Below, one piece after another: positions 1 through 8,528 of a stretch of DNA of 64,000 nt (position 1 is its first letter; the number at the start of each line of letters is the position of its first letter). The DNA lies in contig NZ_SSMW01000143.1 of NCBI RefSeq assembly GCF_004799405.1, positions 1 to 64,000 of the forward strand. Direction: 5' to 3'. Source of the stretch: Bradyrhizobium sp. GTDB lineage: Bacteria; Pseudomonadota; Alphaproteobacteria; Rhizobiales; Xanthobacteraceae. Position numbers and translations under genes: made by a program. The notes beneath the pieces were generated by a model that saw only the letters and a program-made list of their open reading frames with translations, did not search any database and was not told the origin of the DNA.

Positions 1-124
1 ATTGATGCGGCTTTTACCAGCGTTATTGGCGCAGCAGGGCGTCCACCATTTCGAAACCATACCGGGCCGGCGCTGGAAACCGGTCGTTCACCATCTGCGT
101 CGAATGAGCCCTCCGCGGCATGCG
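1..124. other. Left-edge sequence, no supported gene
   Basis: I see no reading frame here that I can tie to a family. The stretch could hold the 3' end of a gene lying outside the window, because a bidirectional hairpin follows directly, but no protein can be named from what is visible. Confidence 0.3.
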
Positions 125-150
125 AAAACCCCGCCCCGGCGGGGTCTTTT
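125..150. terminator. Bidirectional hairpin terminator
   Basis: A short GC-rich inverted repeat (CCCCGC against GCGGGG, loop about 4 nt) is flanked by AAAA on the left and TCTTTT on the right, so it ends in a U-tract when read on either strand. It separates whatever lies left of the window from the sensor kinase that starts at 266. Confidence 0.6.
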
Positions 151-265
151 AGCACAGGCTGTCGCGCCTTAGCGTTCGCTTAATTTCGCTCTGACACGGT
201 GTGGCAACGATAAAGGAGGCGTTCCGGCGCGTCTGTTTTGACGAGCAAGCCGAAGCGCGAGAGCC

Positions 266-2113
266 GTGACAGTTTTGAATATAATCCGCGATTGTCTCGA
301 TGCGCTCCTGCATCCGTCGGCGCGATACGACGCGCTGACGCGCGCGCGCCATCGGGCGTTCATGGCGCCGCGGCTGCTCGGCAGCCTGGCGGCGTTCGCG
401 GCGTTCCCGGTCTATCTGGCGATGCGCGGTGCGCCGACCGCCCTTGAAGTCGCGGCATTGGCCTGGCTGATCGCGCCGATCCTGCTGTCGTGGTTCCTGT
501 CGCGTACCGGCCGTTATCAAGGCGCGCACGTGTTGTCGTCGCTGGCGCTGGCCGGCTTCGTCATGACGGTGGCGATGACCACCGGCGGCATCGAATCCTT
601 TGCCACGATCTGGCTGGTCGTCGTTCCGCTCGAGGCTTCGCTGTCCGCCTCGCGCCGCGTGGTCGCGTTTGCCTGCGCGCTGGCATTGACGTGCGCCGCC
701 CTGCTGATCGTGCTCGGACATTTTGACGTGCTGCCGGCGCAATCGAACTCGGCGGTGCGCGGGGCATTCATGGCCTTCGGTGTGGCTTCGGCGACGCTTT
801 ACGCGGCCGGCCTGGCGTTCGGCGCCGAGTCGCTGGCGCGCATCAGCGTCTCGCTGCTCAGCGTCGAGGAAGAGCGATACCGTCTGCTGGCGCTGAACAT
901 GAGCGACGTGATCTCGCGCCATCGCCGCAACGGCGCGGTGCAGTTCATTTCACCCGCGGCGGAGGCGATGCTGGGCGCGCCGGTATCGCGGCTGCTCGGG
1001 CACGGCCTGTTCGATCGCGTCCATGTCGCCGATCGTCCGGCCTATCTCACCGCGCTGTCGGACGCCGCGCGCGGCGGCGAGGTACGCAGCGTCGAATTTC
1101 GTCTTCGGCGCGACAATCCCGAAGCCAGCCAGCGCGGGCAGACCCATCCGGTCGATTTCATCTGGGCCGAAATGCGTTGCCGGCCGCTGGAACGGATTTC
1201 GGAGACGGCGGCTCCGCATGAAGCCGAAGTTGTCGCCGTGATCCGCGACGTCACCGACCGGAAAGTCCAGGAACAGGCGCTCGATCTGGCGCGCAGCGCT
1301 GCCGAGCAGGCCGACGCGTCGAAAAGCCGTTTCCTGGCCACCATGAGCCACGAGTTGCGCACGCCGCTCAACGCCATCATCGGATTCTCTGAAATGATCG
1401 TTCAGGAAGACGTGTTGATGGTCGATGCGGCGCGGCGCAAGGAATACGCCCAGTTGATCAACGATTCCGGCCAGCATCTGCTGTCGGTCGTCAATGGTAT
1501 TCTCGACATGTCCAAGATGGAGTCCGGCAATTTCGAGATCACGCCGGAGCTGTTCGCGCCACGTGCGGCGCTGCTCAATTGCTGCAACCTGCTGGCGCTG
1601 AAGGCACGGGAAAACGGTATCGACCTCGTGACTCGCGCGGCCGAGGATCTGCCCGCGATGACCGGCGATCCGCGGGCGTTCAAGCAGATCGTGCTGAATC
1701 TGGTGTCCAACGCCATCAAGTTTACCGAGCGCGGCGGCATGGTGACGGTTTCCGCAGCCGTCGAGGGATCGCGGCTGGTGCTTCGCGTCGATGATACCGG
1801 CGTCGGCATCGCGGCCGACGATCTCAAACGGATCGGCGACCCGTTCTTCCAGGCCGGCAAGACCTATCAGCGGCGGCACGAAGGCACCGGCCTCGGGCTG
1901 TCGATCGTGAAAAGCCTGGTCGGGTTGCATGGCGGCGAGATGACCGTGCAAAGCAAGATCGACGAGGGAACCAGCGTGACCATCGCGCTGCCGCTGGCGT
2001 TCACGCCGCCGGCCGCGCTGCCAGCCAGCAATATCGCCACGCTCACTCCGGCGTTGCGATCCTCATCCCAGGAAACTCATTCCGACCAGGCTCAGGTGAA
2101 GAAAAGTGCCTAG
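266..2113 (+). CDS. Membrane PAS sensor histidine kinase
   Basis: Inner-membrane hybrid of a hydrophobic sensor part and a cytoplasmic kinase, 615 aa from a GTG start. Residues about 36-190 form several membrane segments, a PAS domain covers about 205-330, and the HisKA box MSHELRTPLNAIIGF carries the phosphorylated His at about 362. An N box (NLVSNAIKF, about 480), DTGVGIA (about 510) and GTGLGLSIV (about 540) complete the ATPase. The dimerisation helix resembles the PleC/DivJ (PdhS) group of alphaproteobacterial kinases, which act on DivK-type regulators; that assignment is inference. No response regulator is adjacent. The next gene overlaps it by 8 nt, so the two are probably translated together. 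Confidence 0.85.
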   Translation: MTVLNIIRDCLDALLHPSARYDALTRARHRAFMAPRLLGSLAAFAAFPVYLAMRGAPTALEVAALAWLIAPILLSWFLSRTGRYQGAHVLSSLALAGFVMTVAMTTGGIESFATIWLVVVPLEASLSASRRVVAFACALALTCAALLIVLGHFDVLPAQSNSAVRGAFMAFGVASATLYAAGLAFGAESLARISVSLLSVEEERYRLLALNMSDVISRHRRNGAVQFISPAAEAMLGAPVSRLLGHGLFDRVHVADRPAYLTALSDAARGGEVRSVEFRLRRDNPEASQRGQTHPVDFIWAEMRCRPLERISETAAPHEAEVVAVIRDVTDRKVQEQALDLARSAAEQADASKSRFLATMSHELRTPLNAIIGFSEMIVQEDVLMVDAARRKEYAQLINDSGQHLLSVVNGILDMSKMESGNFEITPELFAPRAALLNCCNLLALKARENGIDLVTRAAEDLPAMTGDPRAFKQIVLNLVSNAIKFTERGGMVTVSAAVEGSRLVLRVDDTGVGIAADDLKRIGDPFFQAGKTYQRRHEGTGLGLSIVKSLVGLHGGEMTVQSKIDEGTSVTIALPLAFTPPAALPASNIATLTPALRSSSQETHSDQAQVKKSA

Positions 2114-2762
2114 ACAAATTGCAAGAGATGACGACATGCCGCGCCGCCGCCGTGGTGCGAGTGCGGTTGCGATCGAAACCGAAGCCGAGCGCGGTTTGGT
2201 GATGCGCGTTCTGCTTTATAGCCCGAAGGACCTGGTTGCGGGCGCGCTGGGATTCGCCGCCGTCAGCGCGATCGTGGCCAACGCGCTGTTGCTGCAGACG
2301 GGACCTCATCCGTCGCCGATGTTCGGCGCCGCTGTCGCGGTCTCGGCTGCGGTGACGCCTGCCAGTCCATTGCCGCGTCCGCGTCCGGTTGAAGCCGCAC
2401 CGAAGCCCGCGGATGCGTTGCCGCTGGAATTGAAGCCAGCCGAATCGAAAGCCTCTGATGCGTTGACCAGTCTCGTCAAGGCGACCAGCGCAACATCCGT
2501 GGCGCCTCCGACGATCGTGCGGCCACCGGCTCCGATCCCGGTTGTTTCAAGTGCGTTCTCCGGCTCGCGCCGCGTGGCGGCGGTGCAGCGTACGCTCACC
2601 GAATATGGCTATGGCCAGCTGAAACCGACCGGCACCATCGGCGCCGACACCCAGGCCGCGATCCAGAAATTCGAGCGGGACCGCAAGATTCCCGTGACCG
2701 GGCAGATGTCCGATCGGCTGGTGCGCGAACTGACCGCGATGGTCGGCCATCCGATCGACTAG
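2106..2762 (+). CDS. Membrane-anchored peptidoglycan-binding domain protein
   Basis: 218 aa from a GTG that overlaps the end of the kinase gene; an ATG at 2136 is an alternative start. There is one membrane segment at about residues 43-64, a Pro/Ala-rich linker (about 70-150), and a C-terminal PG_binding_1 fold (about 155-213) with the repeat-like pattern V-x-R-T-L-x-x-Y-G-Y...GxxDxxTxxAIxxF. Such domains anchor proteins to peptidoglycan, so the product is probably an inner-membrane protein reaching into the periplasm. The overlap with a membrane kinase suggests an envelope-sensing or envelope-linked partner, but no enzyme domain is present. Confidence 0.75.
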   Translation: MPRQIARDDDMPRRRRGASAVAIETEAERGLVMRVLLYSPKDLVAGALGFAAVSAIVANALLLQTGPHPSPMFGAAVAVSAAVTPASPLPRPRPVEAAPKPADALPLELKPAESKASDALTSLVKATSATSVAPPTIVRPPAPIPVVSSAFSGSRRVAAVQRTLTEYGYGQLKPTGTIGADTQAAIQKFERDRKIPVTGQMSDRLVRELTAMVGHPID

Positions 2763-2804
2763 GGCCGTTTCCGTTTCTCATGGTCCGACATTCATTCGCT
2801 GAAG

Positions 2805-4262
2805 TTAGCCGCTCTGAAGCAGGCGCCGCAAACTTCTGATGTCGGTGACGCCTTCGATCGCAAAGACCGTATCGATCAGCCGCTTCGACGTCTCGCGTCC
2901 CAGCACCGGTGTGATCAGGCCGCTGGCTTTTTCGCTCACCTCGGCCCGCGTCATCGGGTTGGCGAGTGTGCCGCGCACGGCCGAGACGCGCTCCGAAAGC
3001 CGGGTGCCGTCGGTCAGTTCGATCTCGACAACGGTTACCCGGACCGGCAGAAGCTTTGCCAGTTCGTCGTCGCGCACCAGGTTGACCTTGACGCGCTGGC
3101 GCAACGTCGCCGGGTCCTGCAAGCGCGGCTTGTCATGCGCGGCATGGAATGAGACGGTTTTGTCGAGCAGCATGACGGCAACCATCTGCTGCAGGCAGAT
3201 ATCGGGGATGTCGCGGTTGTCCACCACCGCCGCAACCGTCGGGGCCAGACGTACGGTGACGCGCTTCACCTGATCTGCCTCGAACGGCTTTTTGCCGCGG
3301 ATCGCCTCGATCGCATCGAGCGGTCCCTGGATCGGTGAGCCGACGGTCCATTTCTTGATGTCGGTTTGCGCGATCTCGTAACGCTCGCCGAGCTTCTCGA
3401 CCAGCCGGTCGGGCTGCGCTTTCGGCGCGTAGGCGGCGAAAAAATTATCCGGGCCCGAGAAAATATCCTCAACGCCGTTCCAGCCCGATTTAACCACGAG
3501 CGCCGAGGTGACGCCGTTCCGCGCCGGCATGCCGGCGAACACGAACGCCTTCTCGATGTGATCGGTGTCGCGCCGCCAGGCAATGATTCCGGAGGATTGC
3601 TGCGCGGCATAATCCAGCGCCCAGCGCATCTGGCGTGCATCGAGGTGGGCGGCGCAAGCGGCCGCTGCGGCGGCGCCGAAGGTACCGGCAATACTATGCG
3701 TCGCCAGGCTGCTCTCGTAGCTGAAAGCAGCACCTCCCATCGCCATGACCACGCGCGGACCGATGTCGTAGCCAAGCGTCACCGCCCGGAGCAGGGCGGT
3801 GCCGTCGATCCCCTGTTGCTCGCCGACCGCCAGTGCCGCCGGCACGATCGAGCAGCCCGGATGGGAGCGTGATTCATTGTGCGAGTCGTCGGTTTCATCG
3901 GCATGCGCCATCACGCCGTTGGCGAGCGCGGCGTCGAGCGGTGCGGCGATCAGCGCCGAGCCCACTACGGTCGCGGTGCCGTTCCCGCCGTGCTCGCGGA
4001 TGTAACGCTGGGCCGCCTGGCCCGGCGGCAATTCCGATCCGGAAATCATCGCCGCAAAGGTATCGAGCAGATGCTGTTTGGCGTGCTCCGCGACTTCATC
4101 AGGAAGCGCGCGCGCCGCGGCGGCGCCCATATAGGCGCTCAGCGTGCTCATCACCGGCCCCGGAACTGCCGGCTGTGCGAAAATGCGCTTCGATTGCTGT
4201 GCATGCGCCGAGATCGGCCACATCGCGCCGCCCAGAAGCGTGATGAACTCGCGCCTCCTCAT
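2805..4262 (-). CDS. MmgE/PrpD family protein with Tat-like export signal
   Basis: 485 aa, counted from the ATG at 4262 that has GGAGGT 8 nt upstream. Residues about 30-485 match the MmgE/PrpD fold (2-methylcitrate dehydratase and cis-aconitate decarboxylase relatives): an all-helical domain with the segment HADETDDSHNESRSHPG and a C-terminal lid domain. The unusual part is the N-terminus, MRRREFITLLGG...AHAQQ, which looks like a Tat or Sec signal with an Ala-x-Ala cleavage site, whereas the family is normally cytoplasmic. No citrate synthase or lyase partner is nearby, so the substrate cannot be named. The family call is firm; export is an inference from the signal. Confidence 0.8.
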   Translation of the reverse strand: MRRREFITLLGGAMWPISAHAQQSKRIFAQPAVPGPVMSTLSAYMGAAAARALPDEVAEHAKQHLLDTFAAMISGSELPPGQAAQRYIREHGGNGTATVVGSALIAAPLDAALANGVMAHADETDDSHNESRSHPGCSIVPAALAVGEQQGIDGTALLRAVTLGYDIGPRVVMAMGGAAFSYESSLATHSIAGTFGAAAAAACAAHLDARQMRWALDYAAQQSSGIIAWRRDTDHIEKAFVFAGMPARNGVTSALVVKSGWNGVEDIFSGPDNFFAAYAPKAQPDRLVEKLGERYEIAQTDIKKWTVGSPIQGPLDAIEAIRGKKPFEADQVKRVTVRLAPTVAAVVDNRDIPDICLQQMVAVMLLDKTVSFHAAHDKPRLQDPATLRQRVKVNLVRDDELAKLLPVRVTVVEIELTDGTRLSERVSAVRGTLANPMTRAEVSEKASGLITPVLGRETSKRLIDTVFAIEGVTDIRSLRRLLQSG

Positions 4263-4360
4263 GCTACCTCCAATGGACAACTCGCTTTGCGCGATGCCTG
4301 GAGACTATCACTTTGCGACCGGGCTGCGAGCAACAAATAATTCGGCGCTCAGGAGGGCAG

Positions 4361-4384
4361 GCATTTTCCGGATCATGCTCTAGC
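4361..4384. repeat. Fragment of a dispersed Rhizobiales intergenic repeat
   Basis: The stretch with TTTTCCGGATCATGCTCTAG has the wording of a short palindromic repeat common between genes in Bradyrhizobium relatives. Related fragments with GCATGATC or CATGATG cores lie at 19930-19957 and 24141-24183. The family assignment rests on recognition, not on an alignment. Confidence 0.35.
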
Positions 4385-4416
4385 CTAGATACATCCGCTG
4401 GCCTATCGTCGGTTTC

Positions 4417-4761
4417 ATGCGATTGAAATCCAGCATCTGGGTGGCCGCCTATCTGCGGCGTTGCCAGACCGAGGGGATATTCGGCGCCGTGCGCAGGCGC
4501 GGCGCGGATGAGGCCGGTGCGGTGTTCGTCAAGGTGGCAACGCTCGACGGCAACGCCATGCTGTACGGCCCGGCGCCGCAGACGGTCTACGATGACAGCC
4601 GGCCGATCGAGCGCATATTTTTGGCGACATCGCCGCAGCCGGTCCCTGAATCGTCGGTGGAGGAGCGTCTGGCGAAGGAAATCAAATTCGACCCGGACGC
4701 ATGGATCGTGGAGATCGAGGACCGGGCAGGGCGACATTTTCTCGATCTGGCGAAGCGTTAG
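4417..4761 (+). CDS. DUF1491 family protein
   Basis: 114 aa, small soluble protein restricted to alphaproteobacteria. It shows the family layout: a N-terminal WVAAYLRRC segment, the central G-A-V-F-V-K-V strand, and a C-terminal DPDAWIVEIEDR-x-G followed by a short acidic/hydrophobic tail. The biochemical function of the family is unknown. Its stop codon overlaps by 4 nt the stop of the convergent DUF2336 gene, so there is no room for a terminator between them. Confidence 0.75.
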   Translation: MRLKSSIWVAAYLRRCQTEGIFGAVRRRGADEAGAVFVKVATLDGNAMLYGPAPQTVYDDSRPIERIFLATSPQPVPESSVEERLAKEIKFDPDAWIVEIEDRAGRHFLDLAKR

Positions 4762-5732
4762 CTTCCCGAGGCTCGCGACGTGTTTCGCGTGCCGAAGACG
4801 ACGCCGGGTTGAGCGGCGGTGCGAGTCTGTGCGGGCGTCGAGCGCGCGCGGTGGCGCTCGTCGTCGTAGAGGGTAGGGCGATATTTGGCGCGCGTGACCG
4901 CCAGCGTCGAGCCGCGCCATGCCGCCAGCATGACGAGCGCCGATCGTTCGCTTAAGCGGTCGTAAAGCCGCGACAGCCGGTAGACGGTGGTCACCGATGA
5001 ACCGAACGAGGGGAGGAAGATCAGGATCCGCTGAAAAACCGCGCTCGGCATGTTCAGCGCTTTGGCGGCGCAGGCCAGCGGCTCGCCGCCGGGATCGTTG
5101 GCCACCTGGGCCGCAACCTTCGCCGTCAATATCAGCGTCTCGCCCAGTTCCAGCGTGAAGTTTTCGATGTCGGCGGCGAACGCGGCCATCTCGAGCGTTT
5201 CGACGGCGCGGGCGGCAAAGAACGACGGGATTCGCGCGGAAGCCTTGAGCGGCGTTTGCTCGAGGTTGTGCAGGATCAATGCGCGTTCGCTGGAGTTCGC
5301 GCGCAAGAACATGTCGTTGATCTCGGCGGCGTCCGTCGGCTGCATCGACAGATTCGATTGCATCCGCAATTGCGCTTCGGTGCGCGGCCTGACCGGCGGC
5401 GCCACGACCGGACTTGCGGCAATTTCGATAGCGAGCGGCACGTGCTGGTCGGGATCGGCGGGTTTCAGTCCGAGTTTTGCCATGATCTCGGCCGGCGTGC
5501 CCGGATAGATCGCCAGCCGCGCCCGCACCGCTGCGCGCGTCGCGTCGTCGACCTGGTCGATCAGGCGCGAGGTCAGTTCGACAAACTGCCGCTCTTCGTC
5601 GCTGCTGTGGGCACGGGCCTGAACGTAGAGATCGGTCAGCACGCGCAACAAAGTGGGCCTGATATCGACGCCCTCGCGGCGGGAGAGCGTCATCAACCCG
5701 TCGAAGCCTGGAAAAAGCGGTGGTGTGGTCAT
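4758..5732 (-). CDS. DUF2336 domain protein
   Basis: 324 aa from the ATG at 5732; a GTG at 5762 would add 10 residues and neither start has a strong ribosome binding site. The body is an all-alpha, HEAT-like repeat protein (segments such as LTDLYVQRA-type helices, SSEERALILHNLEQTP, ETLEMAAFA) typical of DUF2336, an alphaproteobacterial family of unknown mechanism. A perfect TTAA-N7-TTAA box lies about 50 bp upstream, so expression may follow the cell cycle through CtrA (inference). No membrane segment or signal peptide is visible. Confidence 0.7.
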   Translation of the reverse strand: MTTPPLFPGFDGLMTLSRREGVDIRPTLLRVLTDLYVQARAHSSDEERQFVELTSRLIDQVDDATRAAVRARLAIYPGTPAEIMAKLGLKPADPDQHVPLAIEIAASPVVAPPVRPRTEAQLRMQSNLSMQPTDAAEINDMFLRANSSERALILHNLEQTPLKASARIPSFFAARAVETLEMAAFAADIENFTLELGETLILTAKVAAQVANDPGGEPLACAAKALNMPSAVFQRILIFLPSFGSSVTTVYRLSRLYDRLSERSALVMLAAWRGSTLAVTRAKYRPTLYDDERHRARSTPAQTRTAAQPGVVFGTRNTSRASGS

Positions 5733-5782
5733 GCCATGGATACGCGACAGAGTGATGCTCACCCGAGCCTACCCAAGCCGCT

Positions 5783-5797
5783 TTAACAGTGCGTTAA
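5783..5797. promoter_or_regulatory. Candidate CtrA box (TTAA-N7-TTAA)
   Basis: Perfect match to the CtrA half-site pair TTAA-CAGTGCG-TTAA. It lies 51 bp before the DUF2336 start codon in the divergent spacer 5733-5952. CtrA is the master cell-cycle regulator of alphaproteobacteria; binding is inferred from the motif only. Confidence 0.5.
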
Positions 5798-5865
5798 GGA
5801 AAACAATCCGTGAAGATCTGCCGCCGCATTTGCAGCTTCATTGTCTCGCCTCGAACCGCCGGCAG

Positions 5866-5880
5866 TTAAGATGCCGTTAA
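5866..5880. promoter_or_regulatory. Candidate CtrA box (TTAA-N7-TTAA)
   Basis: Perfect TTAA-GATGCCG-TTAA, running on as TTAACCAT, which is also the extended CtrA wording. It lies about 72 bp before the small ORF at 5953 and 68 bp from the other box in the same divergent spacer. Confidence 0.5.
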
Positions 5881-5952
5881 CCATGCCCTGATCTTAATGA
5901 CGGCCTGTCGCCGGCAAATCGCGCCGCCCGCGGCAACCACAGAGAGTTGGAC

Positions 5953-6153
5953 ATGGGCACCATCATTGAATTTCCGGCGGATGCGGCCTCGCGACGGCCC
6001 GGCTCAACTGCGGATGGCGCCCCACGCGAAGGCATGGGGACCGTCTTGATCCTTCCCGTCGTCCGGATCGAACGCGACACCGGCGAAACAAGCGGTGGCA
6101 GCGGTCCGGAAGAGGGTGCGGCCCCGGGCGGCCGGCGCCGCCGACGAACCTGA
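5953..6153 (+). CDS. Small hypothetical protein (66 aa)
   Basis: Begins MGTIIEFPADAAS and ends in an Arg-rich tail (GGRRRRRT). The strongly predicted N-terminal beta strand with the rest low-complexity (Gly/Pro/Glu) suggests a mostly disordered protein. No family is recognised. It is 14 nt ahead of the lipoprotein gene and would be co-transcribed with it from the promoter region carrying the CtrA-type box. A TTG two codons upstream is an alternative start. Confidence 0.55.
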   Translation: MGTIIEFPADAASRRPGSTADGAPREGMGTVLILPVVRIERDTGETSGGSGPEEGAAPGGRRRRRT

Positions 6154-6167
6154 CGCCGGACATTTCG

Positions 6168-6944
6168 ATGCCGGAGACGTATTTTCCGATCCGGACAAGA
6201 GTGCAGGTCCGATGTCCGCCATCGGCCCTGCTGCTGCTGGCGAGCCTGGCGCTCGGAGGCTGCAGCGGCGGCGATTTCGGCCGCACCCGCCCGGATTTTC
6301 TCAACGACGGCATGCATAACTGGATCGGCCGCGAGGCGACCGGCAGCGTCGGCCTGCGGCCCTCGCAATTCCAGCTCACCGACAGCGAACGGCGGCTTCG
6401 CGATCTTGCTTATCCGCTGATCGAGCCGCCGCATTCGCGCCCCGCCTGGAAGAGCGTGTTCGGCGATTACAAGACGATTCCCGCGCCATGGCGGCAGACG
6501 CCGGCATTCGATCGCACCGCCTATGGGCGCAGCCTGATCGACGAGCCTCACCGTTCGAATTCATCGCGCTATGCGCAACTCATGGACGACGTGCGCGACG
6601 ACATCACGCGGTTCGATCCGTTCTTCTCCAACGCCGTACGCGTGCTGGATCTCGACCGCAAGCGTAACGCCAGCCTGAATCTGGTTTCCGAACTGTTGCC
6701 CCGCGAACGCGCCGACGCGGTCGCCCGCATGGAAGAGAACACCCTGATCGTGCAGTGGGTGACGCAGTGCCTGGAACAGCGCATTTCCTCCTACCGCTGG
6801 GCGCTGGAGCGGCTGGTGATCCAGGTGCCGGACAACATGGCAGCCGACGCCGATCGCCTGATCAATGAACTCGCCGCCCAAACCGCCCATCCGCCGGTCG
6901 CAGCGCAACCCGCGATCGGACACGCCGTCAGCGTGCGCGGCTAG
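6168..6944 (+). CDS. Hypothetical lipoprotein
   Basis: 258 aa. A hydrophobic signal ends in the lipobox LALGGC with the acylated Cys at position 32, followed by small residues (SGGD), so the mature protein should be lipid-anchored in the periplasm or outer membrane. The mature part is helical and charged (segments RYAQLMDDVRDD, RKRNASLNLVSELLPRE) without a domain I can name. It follows the 66-aa gene closely. Similar lipoproteins seem to be a conserved but uncharacterised feature of this bacterial group (recollection, unchecked). Confidence 0.7.
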   Translation: MPETYFPIRTRVQVRCPPSALLLLASLALGGCSGGDFGRTRPDFLNDGMHNWIGREATGSVGLRPSQFQLTDSERRLRDLAYPLIEPPHSRPAWKSVFGDYKTIPAPWRQTPAFDRTAYGRSLIDEPHRSNSSRYAQLMDDVRDDITRFDPFFSNAVRVLDLDRKRNASLNLVSELLPRERADAVARMEENTLIVQWVTQCLEQRISSYRWALERLVIQVPDNMAADADRLINELAAQTAHPPVAAQPAIGHAVSVRG

Positions 6945-6965
6945 CGACCTCGCAAGGCCGCTTGG

Positions 6966-6980
6966 TTAATCGCGGTTTAA
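6966..6980. promoter_or_regulatory. Candidate CtrA box (TTAA-N7-TTAA)
   Basis: Perfect TTAA-TCGCGGT-TTAA in the spacer 6945-7101, about 120 bp before the start of the secreted HExxH protein. It is the third perfect copy within 1.2 kb. Confidence 0.45.
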
Positions 6981-7101
6981 TTCCTCCGGTGAACGCGCGC
7001 GCCGCAAGTTAACCGCGGTGAAATTTCTATTGCTTACCGTGGTCGCGCGTATCGGCTCGCGACGAGCGCCGCATTTTGTCCGCCGGTGTGAGGGGAAAAT
7101 T

Positions 7102-7884
7102 ATGGGCAGGGCACTACTGGTTTCCGCAGTCCTCTTGGTCACGCTCGGACCCAACCCGGTCACCGCCGGGCCTCGTTCGCTGCCGGCCTCGCCGCCGACC
7201 GGCTTTGAGACCTATCGCGGTTATGGATTCGATCTTTCGGAAAATGCGGAACGCAAGGATGTCGGCGCCATGGCAACCATGCTTCGCCGGCAGCTGGATA
7301 TAGTGGAAGATGCGGGCTTCAGCCCCAAGGTGCTTCAGTTCTTTCACAGCGTGCCGATCATAGCGAGCGAAATGGCGTGCCTCGACGAAAGCGCCGCAGC
7401 CGCCTGCTATGGTTCGTCGGTGCCGGCACGGATGAGCTCAGGCGTTACGACCTGGGACGAGGTGAAACACCGCTGGACCAATTCGGACATGGTCGAACTT
7501 GCCGCCGATACTGGAATAGGGGTGGTGATGCTGCGTCCGAACATGATGCGCTATGAGCAGGATCCGGTGGTCCTTCACGAGCTTCTTCATGCCTATCACG
7601 CCAAACTCATGCCTCACGGATACGAAAACATGGGCATCAACAATTTCTACAGCGAGGCTCAGAAGAAGAACTTGTTCGGCAAGGACGAATACGTCCTCAA
7701 GAACAGCCGGGAATTTTTCGCCGTAACCGCGAGCATTTTCCTGGCCGGCAAGGATTCGGAGCATGCACCGCACAATCGTGCCAAGCTCAAAGAGCTGATG
7801 CCCGACTACTACAAATACCTCGTCGGCGTGTTTGGATTTGACCCGGATGCCCCGGGCGTCATCCCTGTAGCCTCTGCAAACTAA
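7102..7884 (+). CDS. Secreted putative zinc metallopeptidase (HExxH)
   Basis: 260 aa from the ATG at 7102, preceded by GAGGGG; an upstream in-frame start at 7018 lacks a signal-peptide context. Residues 1-24 form a cleavable signal peptide. The motif HELLH at 159-163, followed by AYHAK, matches a zinc-binding gluzincin-like site, and the later segment SREFFAVTASIFL could supply a third Glu ligand. The pattern (HExxH plus a downstream E in a conserved helix) resembles small secreted peptidases of the anthrax-toxin-LF/M34-like superfamily, but this is uncertain. Four Cys in the middle may form disulphides. Confidence 0.65.
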   Translation: MGRALLVSAVLLVTLGPNPVTAGPRSLPASPPTGFETYRGYGFDLSENAERKDVGAMATMLRRQLDIVEDAGFSPKVLQFFHSVPIIASEMACLDESAAAACYGSSVPARMSSGVTTWDEVKHRWTNSDMVELAADTGIGVVMLRPNMMRYEQDPVVLHELLHAYHAKLMPHGYENMGINNFYSEAQKKNLFGKDEYVLKNSREFFAVTASIFLAGKDSEHAPHNRAKLKELMPDYYKYLVGVFGFDPDAPGVIPVASAN

Positions 7885-7931
7885 GGTGGCTTCGGTTCCG
7901 AGCCGACGCCCGGGACCCGATCGCGTTTCGA

Positions 7932-8528
7932 TCAGCGCCTGGCTGGCGCCGGCGGCGGCGTTTCCGCCTGCTTGACCGGCGCATCGGTCTGCACCTTGCA
8001 GGTGGAGGCCGCGAGCGTGGCCTGGGCCTGCGGCATCAGGCCGGGCTCGGCCGCCAGGGCTTTCAGCACGATCAGCCCGGTGGCGGTTGGTGAATCGATG
8101 ATCAGCCGGTCGGCTGCGGTGACGTCCTCATCCTCGGGCAATTCGGCGTGCTGGGCCTCGGTCATGAGATCGAGTTCGATCACCTTGCGTCCGGCGGACC
8201 GGTCGTTGATGGCGTAATAGGCGACTTCGTTGCGGGTATAGAACGACACCGAGGTGTAGGCCTGGCTGACCGGGACTGCGAGCTTGATCGAGCCGCCCGA
8301 CAGATCGTAACGGCAAACCGCCATCGCGAACGCCGGATCCATGAACGGCATCGGTTCATTGGTCGGATCCGCCAGCGGCAACGGGGTAACGGCGTTGAGC
8401 TTGGTCAGCGGCGTCAGGCGCGAATAGGCGTCCTGACTCGCGATGCGCGGCAACGCCAGGACGCTGACGAGATGCACGATGCCACCCAGCAGTACGCCCG
8501 CGATAATCGTGAACAGCAGGCGAGTCAT
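7932..8528 (-). CDS. DUF1254 domain protein (short form)
   Basis: 198 aa from the ATG at 8528, whose codon overlaps the stop of the upstream DUF1214 gene (ATGA), so translation is coupled. One N-terminal membrane segment (about 5-30) is followed by a domain with YDLSGGSIKLAVPV and SFYTRNEVAYYAIND, the N-terminal half of the DUF1254/DUF1214 pair. In larger homologues both domains sit in one periplasmic protein; here they are two neighbouring genes. The C-terminus is Pro/Ala-rich. Function is unknown. Confidence 0.75.
   Translation of the reverse strand: MTRLLFTIIAGVLLGGIVHLVSVLALPRIASQDAYSRLTPLTKLNAVTPLPLADPTNEPMPFMDPAFAMAVCRYDLSGGSIKLAVPVSQAYTSVSFYTRNEVAYYAINDRSAGRKVIELDLMTEAQHAELPEDEDVTAADRLIIDSPTATGLIVLKALAAEPGLMPQAQATLAASTCKVQTDAPVKQAETPPPAPARR

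Noticed and set aside
1..265. Possible tRNA or small RNA at the left edge
   Set aside because: No cloverleaf arms or GTTCGA-type T loop seen; only a terminator hairpin is present.
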